DNA from: Alitta virens
Lineage: Eukaryota; Annelida; Polychaeta; Phyllodocida; Nereididae
NCBI GenBank assembly: GCA_932294295.1
Contig: OW028573.1
Coordinates: 4,816,001-4,880,000 of the forward strand
Direction of reading: 5' to 3'
Length of the DNA stretch: 64,000 nucleotides
The translations under genes were made by a program, and so were the position numbers. Below the pieces are notes generated by a model. The model ran no database searches and was not told the origin of the DNA. It saw nothing but the letters and a program-made list of their open reading frames with translations. Numbering within the stretch: position 1 is the stretch's first letter; each line of letters starts with the position of its first letter. Shown in pieces: positions 21,266-31,997 of this stretch.

Positions 21266-21267
21266 TA

Positions 21268-21665
21268 GATGAAGCAGACGTAGTACAGGATGTAGTTGAC
21301 GAGGTGTGAAGGCACCTTGGCGGGTTTCAGTGGTCCCAGCGCATCTCAGCTGGATTGAAGTGAGTTGAAAGGTGCTAACATCAAGCAGCCTAGACACACA
21401 AGCCTCCATGTGCAAGTGCGCGTGCACAGTGCTGATGAGCGATATGAAGTCAATCAACAATGTGATGTCAACAGAAGAAATGAAGCGAATGATTGTGAAC
21501 GATGCATCCCTCCCTTTTAAGGGGGCCGTAAACGGGATTACGTGCATGGACGGATAGTGATATGATTGGACGCTAGCGCGCGTCAATGGAAACGGAAAGT
21601 GATGTTTATTTTATTCTAATTTACTAAATTTATTGTTCTAAACAATAAATGACATTTAGCCTTTT
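21268..21665. other. No recognisable gene
   Basis: A 112-codon frame on the minus strand (21586-21248) has no feature I recognise and overlaps the MITE end. The stretch may be an old repeat or a chance frame. Confidence 0.35.
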
Positions 21666-21679
21666 ACCCTAGTTTGTAC

Positions 21680-21763
21680 GCCCTCGAAGGTCCTGGGCCT
21701 CCACGCGGCGAGGGTGGAAACACTTGGGGTGAAGTCCTCTATCCCCAGTGGCTAAAACAGGAC
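21680..21763 (+). ncRNA. HDV-like ribozyme in mini-element copy 1
   Basis: All 84 positions match the ribozyme at 13452-13535, so every helix is preserved. The first base again follows the target duplication directly. Confidence 0.85.
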
Positions 21764-21931
21764 AGTGCGCATTGCACAAGCTGCTCCAGCTATCCAACGC
21801 AGACAATTATTGATTTTTTACATGCTTCTGGTTTCTAATACCAACTATGGATAATCAATCTTACCCTAGAGAGCCTCTACATAGCCCACTCAGGTGCTGA
21901 TGAGGCGTTAAACAATAACACTAACTAACTA
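21680..21931 (+). mobile_element. Ribozyme-plus-tail mini-retroelement, copy 1
   Basis: 252 bp: the first ~110 nt of the LINE (identical 84-nt ribozyme fold) joined directly to the last ~140 nt of the LINE 3' region, ending in an ACTAACTAACTA tail. It is flanked by a perfect 14-bp duplication ACCCTAGTTTGTAC (21666-21679 and 21932-21945). It shares with the copy at 29306 the same internal junction (CTCCAGCTATCCA), the same tail and the same diagnostic bases (CCAACTAT, CTTACCCT) that differ from the LINE. No coding capacity. Confidence 0.93.
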
Positions 21932-22019
21932 ACCCTAGTTTGTACAATTAATGCTCTATTGTTAGCAAATTGCAATTCTCATCTCACCTATTATGGGGGC
22001 GGAGGTGGACGCAATCCCC

Positions 22020-22195
22020 GCGGCGGCCCCCCGTGGCGGACCAGTTGACTTTTTCTGCAGAGGACCAGGCTTTCTGGTGGACCAGTTGACTCTTAGTGGC
22101 GGACCAGTTGACCAGACTGGCCGACCAGTTGACCGACCAGTTGTACCGGCGGGCGAGTTGGTAAGAGGACCAGTCGTCTGTCGGACCAGTTGACT
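22020..22195. repeat. Interspersed GGACCAGTTGAC minisatellite
   Basis: GGACCAGTTGAC or a close variant recurs about six times at irregular 20-40 nt spacing in a GC-rich island within AT-rich DNA. The open frame across it (GGPVDQ-type repeats) is most likely a by-product of the repeat. Confidence 0.6.
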
Positions 22196-22199
22196 AGAC

Positions 22200-22840
22200 C
22201 CCGTAGGTTGTCATAACAAAATTCGGGCCAACTTTTGACAGCATAGAACTAATTTTCTGCCCTCTTTGCTTTGTCATCTTCATGGCCGACTTATTGTCAC
22301 ATGATCACATTCATATAGAGCACTGACACAGATCTGCGGATCCACCTGTTGATCAAGTGACTAAGTCGCATTATAACCATGTATATTTATTTATATATCC
22401 ACAAATTAGTCGTTTTGTACTTTGGTGGAGTTATCAAATAGATATAACTTAATTTTAGTGCTGTGATATATGGACAGAATCATAAACTGAGTTGACCTCT
22501 GAGTGGATTGCTTTGTGACATCTTCAGAACAATGGCCATTGTGATGTCACAATTGCATAGTTTGGTTCAGAATGAGGCTCGGTAGTGAAATGCTGCTAGA
22601 GAAACAGCATAAATTACTATTGAAAACATAGACTATATATTATTAATGGGAGGTGTTAGTTACTATTACATAGAAAATTGGCATTAAATTTGTCTATATG
22701 AGTTCTGTCAACTTTGCACTGCTGTGAGCTTTTAATGAAAAAATATGTCCATAAACTGATCAGACATTTTTGATGAAGATTACTATAGTATAACGTCATA
22801 TGCCCATCTGTCATATATGATTATTTCTAAATTTTTATTT
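22200..22840. other. No recognisable gene
   Basis: AT-rich intergenic DNA with no supported frame or RNA gene, up to the TTAA at 22841. Confidence 0.4.
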
Positions 22841-23466
22841 TTAACCCTCAGCGAACGAAGTTTGAAAAGTTTTTGTTATCATCAATGTCTGTCCTACATG
22901 CGGACGGTGGGTGGGCTTTCGTTTCCGGAGCAGAACTAATGCACTTACCCTAACAAAATTGTGTACAGTAATACTCTGTATGGCCTAGTGGTGCCTTTTG
23001 ATAGTAACATTGACATACCTTGCCTATGCTTTACAAAATCTGGGAAAAAATAGAAAAAATTTTCTTTTTCGTTTCCGGAGTAGAACTCTGACACTACTGC
23101 ACCTACATGCTTAAAACTTTGTCATAATAAGTCTAAAATAGTGCAGTGGTGCCTTTTGGGGGTCTGATGGCCGTAAATACTATAGAATTTTTAAATTTAG
23201 GACGAAATAGGGAAAATTCCTACTTTTTCAAACCCTCCATACAAGACACCATTTACCCTACATGAATGAAATTGTATCAATAACATATCTAAATTATATT
23301 ATTTTCGCTTTTCAAACTTCAGTTTGATATTCATTTCATGATGATCACATAATAATGGAAAATCAGAAAAAAATGCGAACAATTGTTTTAAATTGTGTTT
23401 CCAGAGCAGAAATCTGGCATTAATGCACTGACTCTTACAACATTTTATATGTTATTACTCTATATA

Positions 23467-23541
23467 CACTAATGGACTTTAAAAACGCATAGGTAAAACA
23501 TGTACAAACCCGAGATAATGTGTCTTTAAAGTCCATTAGTG
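23467..23541. mobile_element. 75-bp mini-MITE with TA target
   Basis: CACTAATGGACTTTAAA at the left is the exact complement of TTTAAAGTCCATTAGTG at the right, with TA on both sides. It is inserted in one of the diverged repeats of the larger inverted-repeat element. Only about 40 nt separate the arms. Confidence 0.7.
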
Positions 23542-24338
23542 TAGCTTAGTTTGATAGCCACATCAACATATCTCAGCTGTGTTTTAAAATATTTAGAGAA
23601 AAAAAAAACATTTCTGTTTCCAGAGCAGGACTCACAAACTACTGCACCTACATGCATACAAAACTTAATATGAATATGTCTAAAATAGTGTAGAGATACT
23701 TTCTTGGGGTTTCATGACCATTAATGACAGATAATTTTATATAGTAAAGAAAATATGAACATTTGGTACTCTTTCAAACCCTCATATCAATAACTCTATG
23801 ATTATTACATAAGTAACATTTTGCCAATGATATATCTAGATTATGGTACTTTCACTTTTAAGCTTCATTTTGACATTTGTTTCATCCTTCTTCTATTTTT
23901 TATAATAAATCTGAAAAATGCCAATAATTGTGATGCTTCCTTCATATTCCTTAGCATCCCATACTTAGCAATGACAGCCATAAATGTTGTACAATTCATG
24001 TGCATACAATTATAAAATATTTGATATTGCCATGCTCAACCCATTCAACAGTTTTTGTTTATAATTAGCAATTTCATTATAATTAGTTGCATAATGATTT
24101 ATATTACTTTCACAATACTTATTATTGTTTCTTCTACACCTGTAAAGTGTTTGGTTATAAATACTTATTTAAATGCCAAAGATTTAATGCAAATCAGCAA
24201 CCCAACAATTCAGTAACTGGTGAGGGGAATATGGCAATTAATAATATATAGTTCCTTCAGTTGCCAGCTATAAAGGCATTAAAATGGGTGTGTTGAGTAT
24301 CATTTCATACAAAATAAACCTTTAAGATTTGTATTTAT

Positions 24339-26010
24339 TATGAACTTTCCGTAGGAAAGTTCATATTGTTATTGTAAGTCTTATTTTTCTTTTTTTATTA
24401 TTATTCTTCTGAAGAAGTAAAGGCTTATTACTCAGAAACTAATAAAGAGAGGGCTTTGGCACTTCAAGAGTGCACAGACAGTCAGAGCGCGCTTTGAACA
24501 GCACAAATTTCATGACGCTTCTGCGTAATTCACAAAAGAAAAAACCAATTTAAGAGCACGGTTTCAGGAAACTGGGCAGAGATAATTCCATGGGAATTTT
24601 TCTCAAGATACCTTAGACAAATACGCAGTGCAGAAAGGAGTTTGAGCCAAATGGTGAGCCTGCTGACTGAACTATGAATTCTTAAAAAAAAGTAGTTCGA
24701 AATTTTCATGAAATTTTTTTTGAAAACCATAGAAGAAATAATCATATTGACTTGCCATTTCATACTTGTATAGTCCTACCCTAGTACAACTACCACACAA
24801 AAAATGAGCCCATTTGGTAAAGTGGTCTAGGTGGTACAGGGGTCCAAATTTGCGATTTTTGACTGCTTATATCTCGGCTCCAAATTGAGATACAGGAATG
24901 TCAAAGACATATTTAGAATCCTTGAAATGTTGTCTTTTCAGGAATATATAGCAATATGCTCTCGGTCGTTCCGTTTGGAAAAGCGTCAGACATTGAAAAT
25001 TTTTTGTCACTTTTTGATGTTCAAAAAACTAAAAAGTCCCAAAATCTCTAGAAGCATTGCTTGGATTCTCACAATTTTTTTTACAGATATGTCCTCTAAG
25101 TAGTACTACATGCATATAAAAGGGAAAGGTCCTTGATCGAAAAAGTTAGGCCCTAGAATTTTTTTTCAGTCCAAATTTCAATAATATTTAACTCCAGTTC
25201 TATTCATTCAAATTTCATGCAACTGGCGTCATTATGTAGAGAAAAATTAGGCCTTTACATAGGATACAATGTCTATTCACCAACCTTAACCAGTTTCGAA
25301 CCTGGAGCCAAAATTCTCTTTCCCATGTTATCCAATGGGGAGACCTACCTACCTACCTCCCCGAAACCGCTGAGTCAGCAATATTTACAATGAATGTTAG
25401 CAAATTTATGTTTCTCGCCCCAAAAAAGCAGGAAGAAAGTCTTCATTTTCATTCATATTTTGCACATATATGTCCCCTGGGTAGTACTACATGACTGTAA
25501 CAGGGCAATTACCTGCATCAAAAAGCTTACGCCCTAGAATTTTTTTATCACTCATAAAGCCTAAATTGCTTACTTAGACCAAAATGTTGTTGATAGATTG
25601 AACCAAAAAAATTCAATAGATATTTTTTGAAAGTCAGTGCTGGTATGTGTTCATCTTATGAATAGTTTAAGACAATAAGGCAAAAATTTCTGAATTTATG
25701 AAAACAATTTGGAGTAAGGACACCTATTTCGCACCCCCATGATACTGAGGAAGTTGGCACCCCTATGGTACTGAGGAAGTGAGGCCAACTAGTGGGCACC
25801 CCCATCGTTACGGCCCAATCGCACTCAGAACGGCACAAATTTCATGACACTTCTGCGCATTTCAGGGAATACAAAAAAACTTTTCTTCACGGTTCCAGGA
25901 AACTGGCCTGAGATAATGGCATGAAATGTTTTTTCAAGAGACCTTGGAGACTTCTCCAGTGCAGAAATTAATGGTACTGGACAAGAAAGATAAAAGGAAA
26001 GGAAAGTTTA
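24339..26010. repeat. Repeat nested in the 3.9-kb element, starting with a perfect palindrome
   Basis: It opens with the 27-nt palindrome TATGAACTTTCC-GTA-GGAAAGTTCATA. A related GGAAAGTTTAT near 26000 may be the other end. Inside are long diverged direct repeats: about 24490-24640 against 25820-25970 (shared CACAAATTTCATGACRCTTC and GGTTTCAGGAAACTGG-like strings), and 25085-25160 against 25467-25545 (shared AGTAGTACTACATG and CCCTAGAATTTTTTT). There are no supported frames. It may be a decayed tandem-unit element. Confidence 0.5.
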
Positions 26011-26742
26011 TCGTAATTGTCAGGGACAATTGCAAGTCTAGTTACAATTGTATTTAGACTTTTATTTAAATACAAGTAATTACAAACCTAAAAGGTTCAT
26101 TTTGTATGAATTATACCCAACATCTATATGTGGCATAACATTGTTGCTGAATTTCATAAATATTATTTAGGATCATTGCCATAGCCCATGTATGACTATT
26201 TTGGACATATAAATGATAATCTTAGTTGTAGATTAGTTAAGGGAACATGCTATTGTGTTGATATTTCTAGTGAACTGAACACTCCTTATTGTGCATAAAC
26301 TCTTTGAAACAGAACAATTATATGCTCCCTTGGCATTAGTCTGAATCGAATGGATTGCTGTTAATAAGTAAGATATTTGTAAGACACTATTATTTCACAC
26401 TTAACCGAATATAATAAACAATGAAAAAATTCAAGAGTTAAAAAAATAGGGACGTCTTGGACCCTAATAAGCATTGCGTAACAGACTACTAAATTTTGTA
26501 AAACATAGCCAAGATATGTCAGTGTGGCTATCACAAGGCACCACTAGGCCATATAGAGTGTTACTGTAAAAAATTTCATTAGAGTAAGTGCATAGTGTTA
26601 GAGTTCAGCTCTAGAAACAAAAGGGTGTGTTAAGAGTTCTGCTCTGGAAATGAAAATGTAACGCCCGCCCTCCTGCCAGTTGGACAAACCCTTAACCATT
26701 TTAATGATGCCTGTGTGCTATGTGAGATTCGCTGAGGGTTTA

Positions 26743-27384
26743 GATGCAGCACAGCCTATGGTTTGATGTACAGTTGTAGCAAAACTTAAATTTACCATCA
26801 GTCTTCTATTTCACACATACCAACACCAATTACTTTTACCACTCTGTTATATCATGAATTTTATACTTCAGTATCACCACCATAAGTACACAAATAGCTA
26901 GTCTCTTTCACTGAAATAATTTTAGACCTAGCATCGATGTTCTTCTGAGAAATAACACTGATTTTGAATGAGAAATGTTATTTATGATGGCTTTTGATCC
27001 TCTACATGACCTCCAAACTGAAATAACCTCAGTATTTGATTTCTCATCAGAATTAAGCAGAAAATTATTATTGCATTTGAATCTAGGACAGAATGTGGAA
27101 TAGTTTTGTTGTCCATCAGCGATTCTAGTTGCCGTCTTGGATTTTGAAGTTTTTCTCAAATTGCTTAAGGATATGAGCTCGTTGGTGCCATGTGTGCTAT
27201 GGAGGTCCCTTGGATGTAGAATCCATTGGAAAAAATATCAGTAGGTCAGACTATAATACACAGTATACACTCTCATAAATTTTACATAATTTGTAGCTAC
27301 CTTGTAGTCTTCACATCTACAGGTTCTAACAACCGGCCGGTGTTAATGTTTAAAACTTCAACAATAAGTCTGGTTCTGTATTTT
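26743..27384. other. No recognisable gene
   Basis: AT-rich DNA between two inverted-repeat elements. An 83-codon minus-strand frame (27159-26908) has no recognisable motif. Confidence 0.35.
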
Positions 27385-28850
27385 CAGTGATAGTCCAGGC
27401 CCTTAGGGAATTAGCATAAAATTTTGCACAAATGTAGACAAGGACATACTTAATCAGTTTTTTAAGGGCGCCGGAGCAGGCGCTCATTGGGGTTACCATA
27501 CTGGCTAAAATGGCCACCAATTGGTATTTAATTGTGTCATAAAATCATAACCAAAAGTCATAGAATCATGAGTGATAGCTCTTTTTATAGGTTTTTGACC
27601 TCAAGGATTCCAAATCTGAACTCTATTTTGAAATAGAAATGACAATTGGCCAATCAAAAAGTTGCTAGCATATTTTATCCAAAATCGAATTAATTTTTTA
27701 AGGTCTTTGCATTTAAGTCCACAATTAAGAACATGTCATGTCATATAAAGTAGTAAATCCAACTTTACTGATTCTAGGTTGATCACTGTCACAAGATTTA
27801 ATCAACATAGGTATCATCATTGTTTACACATCCACTTTCAGATTTGCATAACCCCATGTTGCTGACTTACCTGTGCAAGACTGTTCACTGCAGCAATGTA
27901 AAAGGATAGTTCGCTGCTAAATTCTAAGTCTTGCCTAACATGGCAACCTGATGCAATTGTCTTCCGTTTTGCCTTATGCAGTGAAATCAGAGAATTCCTG
28001 CTGAACTGTAGTTGCTTAATCTAGTAAAAGCTTGTTGGAAGCTGTGCTTTCTTTGTGTGCTCAAACAAGGCTGCTCAACTGGGTGGTATGTTCTCTAGAA
28101 TATTTTTTACAAATTGTGGTTGACCTTAGCAAACCACTTCCTAATCCTGATTCTTCATGTGGAGAGAATTAAAACTAACTGTAGGGTCATGGGCTGATGT
28201 TACTAGTGTCTTTTGAGTCCTTGTGTGTTTTGCCAAGATGACCAGGCAGTCTTCTTGCCACATCCAAGTGTCACAACATGATATGACACAATGAAGTGGA
28301 AAGGTCAGAGACCTTGAAGGTCACAATGGGAACAGCTATCATGGATGGGAATTTCACACATTTTTTTGCCCAGTATAAAAACGCACACCAAGTGTGGAGA
28401 AGAAGCTTATGACAAGAATCACCACATCATAGTCAATTATGATAATACAGCCTGTTTGGTAGCCCTGTGTGAAACATACGTATACTTCAGGGCGGTTGCA
28501 GCGCTTGAAACCCGATATATCCGTCAGACAGAACACTGTCCAGTTGGCGATGAGAAGGACTGTCTAACACGGAACATGAATAACTTTTTTTTTTGTTATC
28601 CTCATTTTTTAAAGAATTTACTGTTCCAGTTATGTTTTTGGATCACATGTAGCCATCCCCAATCCCAGTCTATGCCTCACAGTGCTGATGTCTGAGTGTC
28701 AGATCCCATATGGCATCAATCCCTGCAAGTGGCTCGAGAATTGACATCATGAGTTGTGTAAAATACCCAGAAAATATGGTTGCTGCAAGGTGGTCACACC
28801 ATTTAACATCAGCCATATCTAGCACAATGACTGTGGCGGTTCAGACTCTT

Positions 28851-29043
28851 GGGGCGGAGGCCTAGCTCAGAGGTAGCGCACTGGGCTTCCAACCGCTGGG
28901 TCCCGGGTTCGATTCCCGGTCGAGCCTAAGTTGGATGGCTGTTTCATCCTTCGTCTCATTGCCATGGTCTCTGCCTGTCCTAATTAGCCCAATTGGTGCA
29001 GAAATACAGGACGTAAAGCCCTAATCACCCACCACCCCACCCT
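28851..29043 (+). mobile_element. tRNA-derived SINE, copy 6
   Basis: Full SINE with intact A and B boxes, body and GACGTAAAGCCCTAATCACC tail, followed by a CCACCACCCC tail. No clean duplication was seen. It lies inside the 27385-30680 element. Confidence 0.9.
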
Positions 29044-29305
29044 CTAGGCTGCTCAAGCAGTTGGTGCCTTCATGCATTCCAGGATGTCAGAATTACTGCC
29101 CGATCTAAGTGATCCACTATAATATCTACAAAACTTGAAGGATTGCTTTGGTTTCAAAGTGAACAAAACTTCATATATCTACCACTGGTCATGATTTTAA
29201 TAAAAGAAAGAGCTTTGTTATTAGAGTCAAACTTTTCTTCTGCACACCACTGGCTTTGTTTCCTTACTGATCAAAACAGGATGGTTTGCAACTCATGTCA
29301 GAAGT

Positions 29306-29389
29306 GCCCTCGAAGGTCCTGGGCCTCCACGCGGCGAGGGTGGAAACACTTGGGGTGAAGTCCTCTATCCCCAGTGGCTAAAACAGGAC
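29306..29389 (+). ncRNA. HDV-like ribozyme in mini-element copy 2
   Basis: Identical over 84 nt to the ribozyme at 13452 and starts immediately after the target duplication. All helices and the candidate catalytic C are preserved. Confidence 0.85.
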
Positions 29390-29556
29390 AGTGCGCATTG
29401 CACCAGCTGCTCCAGCTATCCATCGCAGACAATTATTGATTTTTTACATGCTTCTGGTTTCTACTACCAACTATAGATAATCAATCTTACCCTAGAGAGC
29501 CTCTACATAACCCACTCAGGTGCTGATGAGGCGTTAAACAAAAACACTAACTAACT
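29306..29556 (+). mobile_element. Ribozyme-plus-tail mini-retroelement, copy 2
   Basis: 251 bp, same structure and same internal junction as the copy at 21680, with the tail AACACTAACTAACTA. A perfect 16-bp duplication AACTCATGTCAGAAGT (29290-29305 and 29557-29572) flanks it. It is inserted in the interior of the 3.3-kb inverted-repeat element. Confidence 0.93.
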
Positions 29557-29579
29557 AACTCATGTCAGAAGTTAATTGC

Positions 29580-30003
29580 ATTGAACAGTGTCCGTGATGG
29601 CATGGTCTGTCTGTGAAACATATTCTACATAAAGAGCTTTATCATGGACCAGAGAGAGTTGTGATGACTTCTTGCTCATAACCTCTTGTGTGTTGAGTCC
29701 CACAAGTTCTTGATCACTAGCAAAGGGATTTTCTGCTCAACAGTCTAAAACAAATGGCAAGCTGTGTGCTTCTTTGTGATAAGCAGTGCTTGAGCGTGGT
29801 GCATCTAGGATAGCTTCCAACTCTTCAACACACATGGAGCAGTGTGGACCTGCTAACATGAAGAGTGTTCCCATACAACTCAACTGCTCCACCAAGTGCC
29901 TGAAGAACCTTACTGGAATTATGTGACTGACAGTTACTTTGAACAACAATTTCTTTGAGCAATGCAGCATGTACACCACGGTGACAGCTCGACTAGATCT
30001 CAC
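29580..30003 (-). pseudogene. Unrecognised decayed coding stretch inside the inverted-repeat element
   Basis: An 88-codon frame (30003-29737) reads protein-like (VRFFRHLVEQLSCMG, CSMCVEELEAILDAP). After its stop codon it continues with plausible residues (ASDQELVGLNTQEVMSKKSS) to the insertion site of mini-element 2. I do not recognise the family. Its place between the inverted arms makes a dead transposase or passenger protein possible. Confidence 0.3.
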
Positions 30004-30954
30004 TCATGAAAAGGCAGCCAACTTGCATAGTTGTGCAAGACCTATCACAACCATGGGCAGAGCTCATCACATGTTGGAGATAGTGAAGGAAATCTCCCTC
30101 ATGTAGGGAACCAAATGAAGCGACACATCACTAGATCAAACTCTATGATGCAAGATTATAACTTGACTGTGAATTTTCAGTACTTGACTTTTGATTCGAC
30201 ATCTCCTGGGATTTTGTGTGTTCCATGGTCATTGTAATAGTAGTTAGAAAAGGCTTTTGCTTAAGGAAGTGAGATGTATCAATATTAGACACCTGATAGG
30301 CAGTAGATATGACTCATTCTCTCTGCCATGTGACTTTTTTATTCTTCTAAAATATGCTTCTTGGGTTTATTTTGACCACAAATGGCATTTATATGTTAAA
30401 ATATAGCAAAATGGAGTTCAGATTTGGAATCCTTGAGGTCAAAAACCTATAAAAAGAGCTATCACTCAAGATCCTATGACTTTTGGTTATGATTTTATGA
30501 CAAAATTAAATACCAATTGGTGGCCATTTTGGATTAGCCCGTATTACGACTGCAATGAGCGCTTGCTCCGGCGCCCTCAAAAAATTGATTTAGTATGTCC
30601 TATATTTGTGCCAAATTTCATGCTTGTAGACAAATCTGCGCATCCTTTCCCTAAGGGCTTGGACTATGATCTCTTGGAAAACAGGCTTTCCTTTTCTGAT
30701 GATGCACACAGTTTGAGTGCTATATGTCATGTTTCAGTAAATCTGAGACATCTCTGATCGAATGGTGCTGAAGATGGCACATGGAACAACGTCTTATATA
30801 AAGACTGTAAGGTACCACTTGTTGTTTCTCATCTTTTGAAGCACAACAATTTTCCTGAATTTTATTGGGGAGTCTGCTGCAACAGTAGCCATCATCCATT
30901 CGGTTGTGTAGCTAAGGGAAATGAATGTGTCAATTCGGCTGAGCTGCTTCGTTT

Positions 30955-31475
30955 CTTTATCAGATTCAGATTTTTTTTCAGATTCAGATTAATTTATTTT
31001 GCTCACTATTATTATAAAAACATGTTAAAAATACCGAAATTTTATTTAATAAAATTTTGAGCAGGGTGCTTCCTCTAAGATGATCATGTCCTTGCTGCCA
31101 AGGGGCCACCCACGAAGCAACACTAACTATAGAAAATTACAATGATGTCAGCCCCTGGAGTCCATGTTCACAATGAAGTATATAGTGTTATTACAGAAAA
31201 ATATAGCTTTCTTAAATTAACTAAATAAGTATAATTATACAATAAAGACACTACAAGTTATGACACACAAACTATCTGAAATGTTACATTGGTTTAAATT
31301 ACTATCAATAATCTTTTTCTTAACGTAAATTTTAAAACTATACATGGAGTGAGTATAAAGTTTGTCCTGAATATTAATAAGTATACATGTATTATTACAG
31401 TTTATTGGGAACCTGTAGCTTATAGATTGTCTTGCGAACTCATGCCTCACAGCAGACACTCATCATAATCAAGGT
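30955..31475 (-). mobile_element. CR1/L2-like LINE 3' end, 5'-truncated
   Basis: Minus-strand residues SISYRFPINCNN...IQDKLYTHSMYSFKIYVKK (31430-31310) match the usual C-terminal end of CR1/L2-type RT proteins (S..YR.P ... I.DKL.THS...FK.Y.K). A 3' UTR follows, and the element ends GCAAAATAAATTAATCTGAA with AATCTGA repeats near 30965, a typical CR1/L2 tail. Confidence 0.65.
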
Positions 31476-31789
31476 AGTCGGAAAAAACATTATTATGGCA
31501 TATGAATTTCTTGCCATCCATCTAGCCTGAGTATGGCACCTGGCCTGCTCCAGTGGATACCTCTCGGGTGAGTTAGTCCAAGAAGAATCATGGTAAACTC
31601 ATGACTTTCTATGTTAACATTAAAGATAATGAGCCTAAGCCTTTCTGATGCAAGAATTCCGTGCATCATGTTTACATGTCTCCTTCAGTTCTTGAAGCCA
31701 GGTGGTATTGATGTTAAGATTCTTTGGCTGTTTTGGTATATCCACACTCAGATGTTTAAACCAGGGATTTTCTGGACGATTCAATATAA
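31476..31789. other. No recognisable gene
   Basis: Intergenic sequence with only short, unsupported frames. Confidence 0.35.
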
Positions 31790-31801
31790 GGACGCTTCAA
31801 T

Positions 31802-31985
31802 GGCAGGGGCCTAGATCAGAGGTAGCGCTCTGGGCTTCCAACTGCTGGGTCCCGGGTTCGATTCCCAGTCGAGCCTAAGTGGGATGGATGTTTCATCCTT
31901 CGTCTCATTGCCATGGTCTCTGCCTGTCTTAATTAGCCCAACTAGTGCAGAAATACAGGACGTAAAGCCCTAATCACACACACAG
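31802..31985 (+). mobile_element. tRNA-derived SINE, copy 7
   Basis: Full SINE with a 12-bp perfect duplication GGACGCTTCAAT (31790-31801 and 31986-31997) and a short CACACACA tail. Confidence 0.93.
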
Positions 31986-31997
31986 GGACGCTTCAAT

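Larger units (their letters stand above)
22845..26738. mobile_element. 3.9-kb inverted-repeat element with CCC termini at a TTAA-like site
   Basis: The left end CCCTCAGCGAACG (after TTAA at 22841-22844) is mirrored by CGCTGAGGG at 26730-26738 (followed by TTTA). The inverted similarity extends roughly 280-300 bp inward, for example ACTCTGTATGGCCTAGTGGT at 22974 against its complement near 26550. The left arm also holds four diverged direct repeats around GTTTCCGGAGCAGAACT (22920, 23068, 23398, 23608), and the right arm has inverted ones. CCC ends at TTAA fit the piggyBac superfamily, but arms this long and the lack of a transposase make that tentative. Confidence 0.6.
27385..30680. mobile_element. 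3.3-kb element with ~250-bp inverted arms
   Basis: 27385-27637 is the inverse complement of about 30409-30680 over some 250 nt. Both contain CCAATTGGTATTTAATT, CATAACCAAAAGTCATAG, GCTCTTTTTATAGGTTTTTG and GGATTCCAAATCTGAACT. The right arm has about 25 extra nt. The interior holds a SINE, mini-element copy 2 and possible decayed coding on the minus strand. No target duplication could be fixed because the outer ends are blurred. Superfamily unassigned. Confidence 0.6.

Noticed and set aside
21248..21586. 112-codon minus-strand frame
   Set aside because: No recognisable motif; it runs into the Tigger-like MITE end, so it is probably chance.
21993..22193. 66-codon frame rich in GGPVDQ repeats
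   Set aside because: A direct product of the GGACCAGTTGAC minisatellite, with no start context, splice sites or conservation evidence.
28345..28695. 116-codon plus-strand frame inside the 3.3-kb inverted-repeat element
   Set aside because: Composition and lack of motifs do not support a protein; kept only as a possible piece of decayed transposon sequence.
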